Below the pieces are notes generated by a model. It had not been told where the DNA came from and did no database searches. It was given only the letters and a program-made list of their open reading frames with translations. From Christensenella sp. UBA6420 (GTDB lineage Bacteria > Bacillota > Clostridia > Christensenellales > DTU072): a stretch of 15,261 bases of DNA. The stretch is from NCBI GenBank assembly GCA_002439705.1, contig DJPE01000081.1, positions 40,952-56,212 on the forward strand. The letters are read 5' to 3'. Below are positions 1 through 12,000 of the stretch, piece by piece. Made by a program: the position numbers and the translations under genes. The stretch's first letter is position 1. Each line of letters begins with the position of its first letter.

Positions 1-3000
1 CCGTTATAGTAGCAGTGCCTACGTCGATTATAGCGTTGTTACCGTTTATGGTGGAAGCGGTTTTTGCCGAACCGCCCGAATAGATTGCGTTAATCGGTTC
101 TCCGTGCTGAGTAAGGTAGGAATTAAGTTCCACGCCCTGTGCCGCTCCGTTATAAACGGCGGTAACGGAAGACATCGTTATTCCCACTATTTCGGCTTGT
201 TTAATTTCCCACGCCTGTTCGGTGACCGCGGGTAAAGAGTAGTTCTTCGCGTCTGCTCCCGCAAGAGCGGTTATTTTTGACAGGTAATTGCCCGCGTCGG
301 TGTAAGCAGAACCCGTCACGGTAAGGGAAACTTCGTCGCCCGAAACTACGATATTGTCGTCGATAACGGGAACGACCGAACGGGTAACGCCCGAATAGGT
401 CACCGAGTAGTTTTCCCACGGATAAATAAATTTGCCGTCGGCAAGGGTATCTTTTATCCAGGACACGGTAAGAAGGCGTTTCGTTATCGTCCATTCCGCG
501 AAAGTAATAGCGTCGGCGAAAGAGTAATCTGAGTCTTGTTTAAGAGAAAGCGAAACCGAATAGTAAGCCGCGTCCACCGCCGTAAATTCGGCGTTCGGAG
601 CTTCGAGAACGGCGTCTTCTATATTGTTGCCGACTACGAAAATACTTTCTTCGTATCCGCTTACCATTCCCGTTACGCGGACGGTAACGCCGTGCGACTG
701 CTTGTCGTAGACGTAGGACGAGCCGCCGTCGGTCCATTCGACGGAAAGTTCTTTCCTGCTTATAGTACCCGTCGCGGCAAGGTCGGAAGAAATTTCGTAG
801 TTCGGATTGCCGGACGAAATCGTAATAGCCCACGTTCCTGCATGTTCGCTTTCGTAAGTGCCGACTACGTTTACTACGTCGCCCGAAACTATATCCTGAC
901 TTACTATGTTTATTTCGAGAGCGTTCGTTCCGTCGAACACTTTATCCGCTTTACCCGCTACGGTTATTATTCTCGGCGAAATCGTAGCCAAACCGTCGTC
1001 AAGGACGTAATCGTTCTGATTTACCGTATAGAGATTTTCGTCGAGAAGTTCTCCGCCCGACGAGAACACGAGATAATAGTTGCTTGCGTCGGTTCCGCTA
1101 AGGGTAAAGGTAAGGTTGACGTTGCCTGCATTGTAGTCGGAATATTTCGCGTTTACCGTGGCTACGGTGCCCGTAATCACGCCGTCGGTTACCTTATCTT
1201 TATCGAACGCGACGTCGGTAAGGTAAGAGAAAGAACCGAACGCAACGGTTTTATCGTAAGTTTTCGACCACGCCGTTTCGGCAAGGTCGGTTACGGTTAT
1301 TTTACTGCGGGTTATCGACAGGTTTACGTTATGTTCCAAGGTAGCGTTATCCGAGAACAAGTCGCAGTCGGTTATTACTTCGCCGCTTCCCGCACTCTCG
1401 TCGTAGATTATTATTGCGTACGTTCCTGCGTTCCTGACTATCTTTGCCGAAGAAGAAGAGTAATCGGCGTAGGTGTAGGACACGTTGTTGACGATGACTT
1501 TTACTTTGCTTATATCCGCGGCGGAGCTTACTTTCGGAAGACCGTCTTCCGTCGTGTAGTAGTTACCCTTATACGGCAGACTTTCGTCGGTAGGTTCTAT
1601 TACCAAGCCCTGTCTGCTTCTTGCCACGCCGAAACTTACCGCGGCTACGTTGTCGCCGACGGCGGGGAGAGCGGTAGAGATAGCTTTATTGTCGGGGTTG
1701 TTGTACCAGGTAAGGTAAACCGAACCGTTTTCTTCCGTGAAGTAGGAAGAGTTGCCGTAATTTTCGAAACCGACGAAAGCGAAGTCGTCGCAGTCGCCGC
1801 CCGAAAGGGTAAGGAGAGTCCAGTAAAGACCGGCATGAACGGGACCGTCGGAACGGAGTGCGCCGTCTACGTCGAGCCATTGATGGTCGGCGTGAACGCC
1901 TGAGTCGGTATCGGAAGACGCGTTAAGTCCGCAGTTACAGAACCCGAAATAGTTATAGCTTATCGTTTTGCCCGAAATTTTGTTGAATATCGTATCGGAA
2001 ACGGAAGCGGTGACCGATTTGTTTTCGCCCGCGACGAAACTTAACGAAGTAAGACTTACCGCCGTACCGTTAAGATACCACGAGAGCATATCGGGAGTAA
2101 TTTCGTATTTGCTTATCGAGAAGTCGAATTCGGTCGTACCGGTAAGAACGTAGTTTGTGACGGTGGAAGTAAGGCTTATTCTCGCGACGTAATCGCCCGC
2201 GTTTACGGGAGCGGAACTAAGGACAACGCCGTTATAGACGTAAGTTACCGTAAATCCGTCGTCGAGAGTAAGACTTTCGCCGGTGACGAGATTGCCGAAG
2301 GTTACTTTAAGGTCGTCCGCCGTTATCGCTTCCGCGCGATAAATTATGCTGTCGCGTTGCACTTCCGCGCTTATTTCGGTGGTTATATCCTTCTTAATAA
2401 TCGTAAATTCACGAGTAATAGCGGCGAGAATATAGTTGTCTTTACGGTTTCCGCCGAGAGATAACGTAAAGGTATACGTCCCCGCGTCGATTGCGACGAA
2501 CTTCTGACTGTAAGCAGCCCCCGACCTTTCAGCTCCGTAAGTAGTACCCGCAAAGTCGGAACTTACGGTAAGGACTAAATTAACGTTGTCGTTGTCGGAA
2601 GAAACTATATTGCCGAGCGAAACTATAAGCCCCTGCGTATCGCCGTCGTAAATAAATGCGGTGTCGGTAAAGTCCGCTACCGAAGAAGTAAGGGTACGCC
2701 TTTCTATCGTAAAGTCCTGCGTAGCGTCGCCGGGAACGTAGTCCGTGTTGCCGCAGTCGGCGATTATCACTCGGTATTCGCCCGCATTTACGGCGGAATT
2801 GACCGCTATCGAAGAAATACCGTAGTTGTTTATTACGGAAGCGGAATAAGTAAGAGTAAGGGTATCGCCGTCGTAAATTTTTCCGTCGGAGTCTTGTGTC
2901 GCTCCGCTTACGGCGGAAGCGGTAAGGGTATGCGTGGCTCCGTTGTAAATTACCGAATAAACCGTTCCGTCGTCGAGTTCCCATTCAAAAGAATTTACCG

Positions 3001-6000
3001 TCTTCGGATTTATTACCCACGATAAGGACAGGTTAGTCGCCCCGTCTATCGAGTAGTTGTCGTCGGATACAGCAATGATTTCGGTAGTATAGGAGTCGGC
3101 TCTCGTAGCTCCGTTGCCGCTCGTCCAGTCCGTTTTCTGACTCTTCGTGCGGTAGCTTAACGATACCGTATCGCCGTCTACTACGTTGGTTACGGTAGCG
3201 GATACCGTCTTTTCGCTCTTCGAATAAACGAATTCTCCGCCGCTCCAGCTTACCGTAACGGTGCGTTTCGCTATCGAGAAAGAAGACGAACAGTTGTCGG
3301 GTAAAGCGTAGTTATCGGCGGAAGAGCCGGTTATTTTCGTGATAGTTACGGGATAAACGCCCGCGTTCACGGCGGTGAAGACCACCGAGAATGAGTCGGG
3401 AGTCAATATAAAGTCGGTATCTTCGGCAAAATCGACCGTAAGGTTAAGACGGGCAAGGTTATTTAGGTCGCTTGCCGCAATTTTCGTTACGGTAAGGGTA
3501 AGCCCTTGCGAATTGCCGTTATAAATAAGTCCGTTGCCGCCCGACCAGCTGAAACCGAGTACGACGGGCGTAATGGTCCATTCGTGACTTACGTCCGTAC
3601 CGCCGTCGAGAGTGTAGTTGCCGTTGTCCAAAGATTCTACTTTTGCAGTGTAAGTACCCACTACGGTAGCCTTATTGCCCGAATATACGAATTTTATCGA
3701 ATCGCCCGCGACGAGATTAAGGACGGATATTACCGTGACTACCTTTTCTTCGCCGTCGTATTCGAGCGACGTAGCCGACCAGGACAGAGCTACGGGGCGG
3801 GGGAGAATAGTCCATTCCTTAGACTCGTTTCCTTCCGCGTATTCGCCCGTACCTATAACGTAGTCGGGGTTGGATAACGATACCGCTACGGCAAGGTAGG
3901 AAGAAGCGTTTCGTTTGGCGTTGTCGGTTAAGGTGACGGTGACTTCGTCGCCCGTATAAATCTTTCCGTCGTCGTCCGCGGTAGCTCCCGAAGCTACGGT
4001 AGCCGTCACGGTCTTAGTCGTTCCCGAATAGATAAGGTCGGACGGAAGAGTCCAGATTATCGTGACTTCTTTCGGTAAAATCGTATAATCCAACGCGTTT
4101 CCTTGCGCGGGGATTGAATAGTTCTTAGCGTAAGTTCCCGCTAAGGAAGCTACCGTCGCGTGATAACCGCCCGCGCTCACGTTTTTTGCTACGTTGTTTG
4201 CGTAAACTAAGGTTACTTCGTCCTTTACGCCCGTGTCGTCGCGGATAAACAGCGAAGACGATACGACGGAAGAAGTAAGTACGAATTCTTTTGAATTGTA
4301 AATAAGTTTCGTGTCCGCGTTATAAACGCCCGATTTTGTTCCGTCGGAATAGTTCCATTCGCCGAGTACGAGAGCCGATTGCCCTATGGTAAAGTTCGTT
4401 ACGGAATCTTCCGAAGAAGTCGGGAGAGAATAGTTTCCGTTCTTTTCGCCGTCGGAATTATAAACGACGGAAGACAGTTCCGCGTAATAAGTTCCCGCGT
4501 CGATAGTCGCGGCAAAGTCTGCCGCGGTAAGAGTGGTGGAAACCGAACCTTTTTTAATTACGGAAGAAGTCTTTACGAGAGTTCCTCCCACGCCGCCCGT
4601 GAAGAACGATATTCTGAATATAACTTCGTCGGAAGCTACGAGTCGGGATACCGAAAGGGTATCGGACTGATATTTTCCGTTATAAACGTATTCGGCGGAC
4701 TGTTCCCAGGAAATTTCGAGTAATCTCGGAGTAATCGTGTATTCGCAGACGGGTTCTCCGTCGAGCGAATAGTTTTCGTTACTTAATCCCACCGCTTTCG
4801 CTATATACTTGCCCGCGTTTATCGCTACGTTGTCGACAAGGATTACCGTACACGCGTCGGTAGTCAGGGCTAAGTTGGAGATAGTCGCGGTCACCGTGTG
4901 TTCCGTTCCGTCGTATTCCGCAGAAAGAACGGTCTTTCCGTCGAGATTCCAGATAAGAGTCGCCGTCTTTTTCGTGATTTCAAACGAGTCGGTAACCGTT
5001 CCGCTCAGAACGTAACAGTCGTAACGGGCAGAAGTTTCGTCTATGGATACGCTTACGGAATAACTCCCCGCGTTCACGGCTTTTAAGGTATGTCTGTAAG
5101 TAGTGCCCGAAGCGGAAACGGCGTTGTTAGTCGTGTCGGTATCTACTTTGAATTTAAGGTTAGTGCCATAGTCGGTGTTCACGAAACCGCTTATAGTAAG
5201 GGTAAGTCCCTGTTCGCTGCCGTTGTAAATAAAGTCGGTCGAGTCGGTAGTAAACGACGCGGTAACGGTGCGGGGAAGAACTTTCCAACTTACCGAAAGG
5301 TCGTTATCGCCCGTCTTGTAGTTGGTGTTGTCGACGTCGGAAATAAGGGTTACGTACGTCCCCGCAAGGAGAGCCTTGTCGGCGTATCCCGTCGCGGCGG
5401 AATAAGAGAACTTAACGCTGTCCCCGTCGTAAATCTTGCCGTCGTCGTCGGCGGTAGCTCCCGCGGTAGGAACGGCGGTCACCTGATGCGTAGCTCCGTC
5501 GTAAACTACCGACTTGTCTGTAGGCATCGTTTCGCCGTCAAGTAACCAGATAAATGCGGTAACGGTTTTCTTTTCTATCGTCCATACCGTGGATAAAGAA
5601 CCTTCTATTTTATAGTTATCTTTATCCGCGCCGATTAAATCGGATATTCTTACGGTGTAAGTACCCGCGTTGGTTGCGGAATAAGTTCCGCCGTAGGACG
5701 GCACGACCGCGTCTTCTCCTACGTTATTCGTGACTATTGCGTAAACGCCCCTGTTACTTCCGTCGGGAGTATATTGTTTCGCATTGTAGGTTACCGAAGT
5801 GTTTTTCCACTCTATAGTTACCGTTCTTTTTAATATGCTCCAAGTTTTGCTCGGGTCGGGGGACGGGAGAGAATAGTTGTTCGCAAGGAAAGTTACGTTA
5901 CCTACGGAAGAATCTTCTATTCCGAAATTCGATATTCCGTATTCGCCCGCCGCCGTACCGTAAAGAACGATACCGTTTACCGCGGTTATCGTTACGGGGG

Positions 6001-9000
6001 AAGTTACGTTAATGCCGTTGCCGACGAAAGTAAGAGTAAGGCTTTCTCCCGCAACCATATTGCCGACGGTTAAAGAATATCCGTGCTTGTTGCCGTCGTA
6101 AACGTACGCGTTGCCGCCGTCGTGGTACTCGGCGAAAGTAAAGGTAAGTTCCCTTGCCGTAATCGACCAGGTTTTTTCGTAGCTTTGGTTGAATTCGTAG
6201 TCCAAATATCCGTCGTAGGGGTTAAATCCGTTTATCGTCACGACGTAGTTACCCACGTTTTTACCGACTACGGAACTACCGTCGAGAGAGTAGCCGTTCT
6301 TGTCGTCGTCGCATAAAAGTAAGGATTTTACGTATCCGTCGTAGATAGCTTCGAGAGAATACCCGTGTTCCTGCCCGTCGTAGGTTACGTCGCGTAAAAA
6401 GTCTTCCAACGCGGAAACGTTGAGAGTAATTTTCGCTTTGAGAACTTCGACTTCCTTAGAGTAAGAAGCTATCGAATTAGAGTCGGTGTAATACGCCGGG
6501 TCGTAACTTACGTACCACGGGGTATCGTCCGCGCTTGCCAGAACGAAGTTATTTTTCGCAGACGAGAGCGAAACTATCGTAATAGCGTATTTGCCCGCGT
6601 GGACTATCCGTCCGTCTGCGGAAGAAAGGGAATAAACGAACCCTAAATCGCCCTTGTCGACGGTATCGTCGAAAGACGGATAGAAAGTTTCTTTAATATC
6701 TTTTGAAGTGTAAGAAGAAGTAAGAGTGTTCCATTTTACCTTGACTACTCTCGGAGTAATAACGAATAAGGTAAGATTAGCCGAACCCGTCAGAATCCAG
6801 TTGGTTTCCACCTTGACGCCGTTGTCGCCCGCGTCGTAAGCGAAAGTATAAATTCCCGCGTCGGTCGCCGAAAAAGTCTTCGTCGAACGGTCGAAAGAAG
6901 CGTTCGTGTCGAAACTTACGTTGGAAAAGTCGCTTATGGATACCGCTACGCCGTTACCGTTAAGGTTTAACGCAACAGACTTCGCCACGCCGTCGTAGAC
7001 GTAGTCTATTCCCGCGTTCGCGAAGGTCATAGTAAACGACCTTCTCGTTATTTTCCACTCTTTTTGTCGCGATTCTGAAGTTATTTCGTAGTTTCCGCTG
7101 ATTTGAGCGACGTAACAAACATATAAGTCGTCCGTGTCGGTAGCCTTGTTGTAGTTTACGTCTGTAGCTTCTCTCGCGCCCGTGTAAGAAAGGGTAATTT
7201 CGCCCTGCTTGTCGTATTTCGAGTAAATTTTCTGTTCGTTTACGTAATCGTCGTAATATACGAGATTGTCGCTCGTATTGAAGGTTCCGCTCGCAGAATA
7301 ACCGAATTTAGCTACGACCGTGTGTTTGAGTCCGTCGTAGACTACGCTGTTTTTTGCTTCGCCGTCCAGTTCCCAGGTGATTACTATAAGTTTTTTCTCG
7401 ACGGTGAAAGTTACCGACGCGGCTTTTTCTATCTGCATATTGCCGTAAACGTTTCCGTCGAAACCCGTGTAGTTAACAGCGGAATTTATCGTTACGCCGT
7501 ATTCTCCCGCGTCGTAAGCGTAAAAGGCGTACGTCACCGTGCCGAGAACGGCGTCCACTACGGGGGCGGACGCGGTCAAAGCTCCGCTCAGTACCTGACT
7601 AAGGGTTACTTTCGTTATGTCCCTTATTTCCGCTGCGGTAATGTTTGCGCCCGCTTTTGCGGAAATATCGTTAGTAAGGAAGTCGGCAGACGAGAAATCG
7701 CTTAAAGTAATTCTTACGCCTTTATACTTGCCGTAAACGTACGTCCAGTCGGTAGGTTTGGTGGCGGAATAGGTCTTGCCGCCGTCGACGGTGTATTCCC
7801 ACGCTCCCGCGGTCACGTTGCGGACGGTGATTTCGATTTCGTTCGAGTAGGCTTTTTCGAAGTTATAGTTGTTGCCGTAGCTGTCGCCGTAAAGCCCCGA
7901 AGAAGCGGTGTCCGTCACCGTGGACGGATTGGCGATAGATACGCTGTAAACGCCGACGTAGCTACCGTAAAGGGAGTAGGAACCGTTCGTTATCACGGTG
8001 GAAGCAGTCAGACCTACGTATCTGAAATAATCGTTTGCGGAATACCCGGAAGAAACTTTGTCGTAACTTAAAGTCACGCTGCCGAGAGTGATCTGATCGC
8101 CCGAAACTATGTTGTCGAAAGTAAATATAATTCCGCCGTAATTCGTATTGCCGAACCTTTGCGAAGTCGTGGTCATTCCTACCGAAACCGTCGTTTGGCG
8201 GATTTCCCATTCGATGTAGAAGTAATCGGTACTGAGAACGTAACTTTCGTGGTCGTGGAATTCGCCGTTCGCGTCGCAATAGGCAGTGCCTACCACAGCT
8301 ACGCCGTATTTACCCGCGTTGCGTTCAAGGAAAGATATATAGTTTTTGGAAATTCCCGTGACGAAATTGTCTTCGCCGCTTCCTACGATAACTTTGTTAT
8401 CTTTATTGTTCTTTACGTAAGCGTCTTTGGCTTCCTGCGATAAAGCAGCCCAGTCTTTCGGGAGCGGAATTCCGTAAAAATAGAGATTAAACCTTACTCC
8501 GTAGATGGTTTCGAAGTCCTGCAACTTGCTTCTGTCGAGAAGACCGTTACTGACCACGTTGTCGGGTCCGTGCAGTTCTCCGTCGTAAGTGAACGTGGTT
8601 TCGCCCGTGTATTCCAAAGTTATGTCTTTCGGAACAATAACATAGTTGTTGACGACGCCGGATACGTAAGTTCCGTCCACGCCCGCGAAATCTTCTATCG
8701 ACTTAGTAAAATCGTACGGATTAGACGGGTTCATTACGTTGCCGTCTATATCGAGCCAGTACATTTTTATATTGCTTTCCGCCGCGTAGGAAGCAGTAGC
8801 GGACGATATTTTTACGCCGTAGTTATTGAGTACCGCGTAGGAGAACACCGCGCGGGAACTTCCTTTGTTGCCTTCGGTAATAAATGGTAAATATGCGTCG
8901 TAAGTACCCGCCGCGTGAATGAGAGCGTAGGAAGAGTCGGCAAGGTATTTTCTCGATAGTCCCGCCGCAATATCCGATGAATACGCGTCGTAGTCTTCGC

Positions 9001-12000
9001 CGAGAAAACCGCTTATGCCGAGATACCACACGTCGAATATGTTTTTCCCTTCTTCGACCGTGATTTGACTAAGGTCGAACCTGTTTCCGTCGAGAGCGGA
9101 TATCGATAGGGAGTATCTGTCGTTGTCGCTGAATTTACCGAAAGTCTGTTGTGTGTAAAAGGCGTATAAAGTCAGGTCCGCAGCAGGGTTTATCACGGCG
9201 AGTATAGTACCCGAAGAAGAATCCGCGCTGTTCGTTTCTATAATCTGCGAGTCGTTGGCAGACCAGACGTAATTTGTGTTGGAAGTGGTTTCCGCACGGT
9301 CTGCCGTGTCGGTACGCAAATAGTGCCTTAACGCGATATGGTTTACGAAATAAGTACCCGCGTCCTTAAATAGTCTTACGCCGTTATTCAGAGTGCCGCC
9401 ATATAAGTTGTCGTCGGGAGAAGCGCTTCCGCTTAACGCATCTATATACCCTAAACCTATAAGGTTTACATACAGTCCGTATTTCCAGACCGAGTTGTCG
9501 TTGTTGCCGTTATCGTTACGGAACCAGGGATAACCGTTTCGTGAACTAAGCTCGTTTTCGAATACGCTTTTAAGATAAGCTATATCTTCTGCCGTAAGTC
9601 CCGCCGTTTTGTAATAATCTTCGTCGAGTACCGTCGCCAGCGGGAATTCCTGTTCCTGCCCGTTGTAAACTAAATCTTCTTCGCTGCTTAATTGAAGTTT
9701 TAACCGTAAAGCGTTTATTGTCGCGCTTAAAGAGTTCGCCGAAGCCGATTTGGAAAGAGCCACGCCGCCGCGGTATACGGTGGCGGTAAGAACGTATTGA
9801 TAGTAAGAATTACTTTCCGATACGGCGAATATTTCGTGACTGTCGGGAAGATAGAAGGTTACTTCGTCGCCACTGCTATTCGTCCACTTGAAAGAAAATT
9901 CCGCTTCCGCGTTGCCGTGTTCGGGCGTTACCAGACTGTCAAGGTCGATAGAATATCCGTAATCTACCGTAGCGTCGCGTTTACTTTCGGTAGTAGGAGT
10001 TTGCAAGTTCCAGATAAAATATCCCCAGATAGCTCCCGTCGCTCCCGAAATAGTAATCGTTTTCGTGCCCGGTAGCGTGGTCGGGTATTTCCCCGTAGAA
10101 GAAAAGTCCCAGTCCTGGGTTTTACCCACTTCATCGTAAGTAAGGCAATAACTGTCGCCTAAATCGAACCCCGAATAATCTCCGCCCCCCGCGGAAGCGT
10201 AGATATAGTAAGTACCGTTTGAGTTGCCGTAAGAACCGCCGTTAGTCGAACTGAAACTTACGTTTTCGCCGTACGGAACGTACCATTGCTTGCGATGTAG
10301 CGTAGCCGAGTTTACGCCGTCGGTAAATACGTCAAAAGTCGTTACGGGATAATTTTTCTTACGCCATTGAGCCGTTATGGTAGTGTTGTTACGGATAGTA
10401 ACGGTTTCTCCTGCTTCATAGTAAGCAGAACCAACCTTCCATTTTACGAATTCGTATCCCGATAACGTAGACCATATAGACGGTCGCTTCGGTAACGTGT
10501 ATTTTACGTCCGAAGTTTGTCGTTGCGTATGAGAAGAAAGGTTTGCTCCCGTAGCGGAATTGCTGGGGTCTAACGTAATGGTATACGACGTGTTGTCGGC
10601 GAAAGTAAAATTAAGAGTGCAGGAAGTCAATAAGACTGCTCCCGCGCCGTATTCGGGACTCGTGTTTGAGATAAGAGCTTTGATTACGAGATAGTAGTAG
10701 CCTGACGTTTTGGGTGAAGACGATTTCGAATAATTCACGCTGACGGCGGTCTTGTTACTTTTAGTAACGGATATTTTATCGGTATTATGGGATGACAAAG
10801 CGTCACCTAACGACGTGAAGGAAAGCTTTTCGAAAAAGCTATATCCGGCAGTGGAAGAAGTCGCTTTTGAAGAATTGCCGTAACTTGAAGAGCTATGCGC
10901 TATCGCAGCCCAACCTTGAGTGGACGTCGAGTAATCGCCCCATCCCCATTCGTCGTCTATAGCAGAAAAATACCAACTCGTTATGCTTGCGGTTATATTC
11001 GTGACGGCTCTCGACCCAAGCTGCGATGCGGGAATTTTATAGAACATATATTGGTTTGACGCCGATTTACCTTTTAACGAATATTTCGATTTGTTTACGT
11101 AAATAGCTCTGCCTGCGGACGGAGCTTTTTTTGACGATGCGTCTTCGAGATAACTTCCGAAAGTGGTATTTGCGCCTACGTATCCGGTCGAAAAATAGTT
11201 ATCGGCGGTACTGTTTTGGTTTGTAGTATTTTCCGTCGTCTGATAGCCCCAACTGCCTATGGTGGGTGAAGACACGTTCGGATTAAAAGAATTGCTGATA
11301 TATCGTATGTAGATAGTGTTTGAAGTGGTTACGGTATATAAATTACTGCTCGTATAATAAGTGACAGATGAGCCCGCTGCGGTGGAAGAACCGAAACCGA
11401 CGATAGAATAATTGCTCGGTGCGCTTATGTAAGTCGAAGACAGGTACGCAGAAAAATCTACGGTCATGCCATAGTAGCCTTTTGATATTACGCCACTACC
11501 GAGAGTAAAGCCGTCCGAAGTTGTTGTCCCCGGAGTTATCGTCGCCGAGTCGGAATTTTTTCCTATTTCTCGTAATTTATATGTAATATCGTATTGACCA
11601 GCTTGCCATTCGCCGTATATTTTACAGTTTCCGCTGATACCGTAAAGTACCCAGGTGTTGTCACCGCTTTTGTCGAGAGTAATCGTTATACCCGTAAGGT
11701 CGCCCGTCGTGTAAGTAGCGTACACGTTTGCGAGAGTGTGTCCCGCTTTGGTTTTCGTTATCGTGTAGGTTACGTCGGAATAGAGTTCGCTGTAAGCGGA
11801 AGCGGTGATTTCGCCGTTTGCGAAAGAAAAGTCGTCGCTTTCCGCACTCGCTTCCACCCATTGAGCGTCAATGTAAATTATTACGCCGTTTTTGGTAAGG
11901 TTGGGGAAGAGATTTTTTAACGTGGCTCCTTCCGCGTAGGTAGTACCTTTATTAGACGAAGAAGTAAGTTCGAGACTGCTTGCGTTGTCGCTTTCGTACG

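Noticed and set aside
536..1903. A 455-codon open frame on the plus strand, opposite the giant gene
   Set aside because: It is the complement of the real coding frame. Its composition is dominated by Arg, Val, Tyr and Phe with no recognisable domain, and the minus-strand frame here encodes clear MBG/YDG repeats. The low frequency of stops in this frame follows from the codon use of the giant gene.
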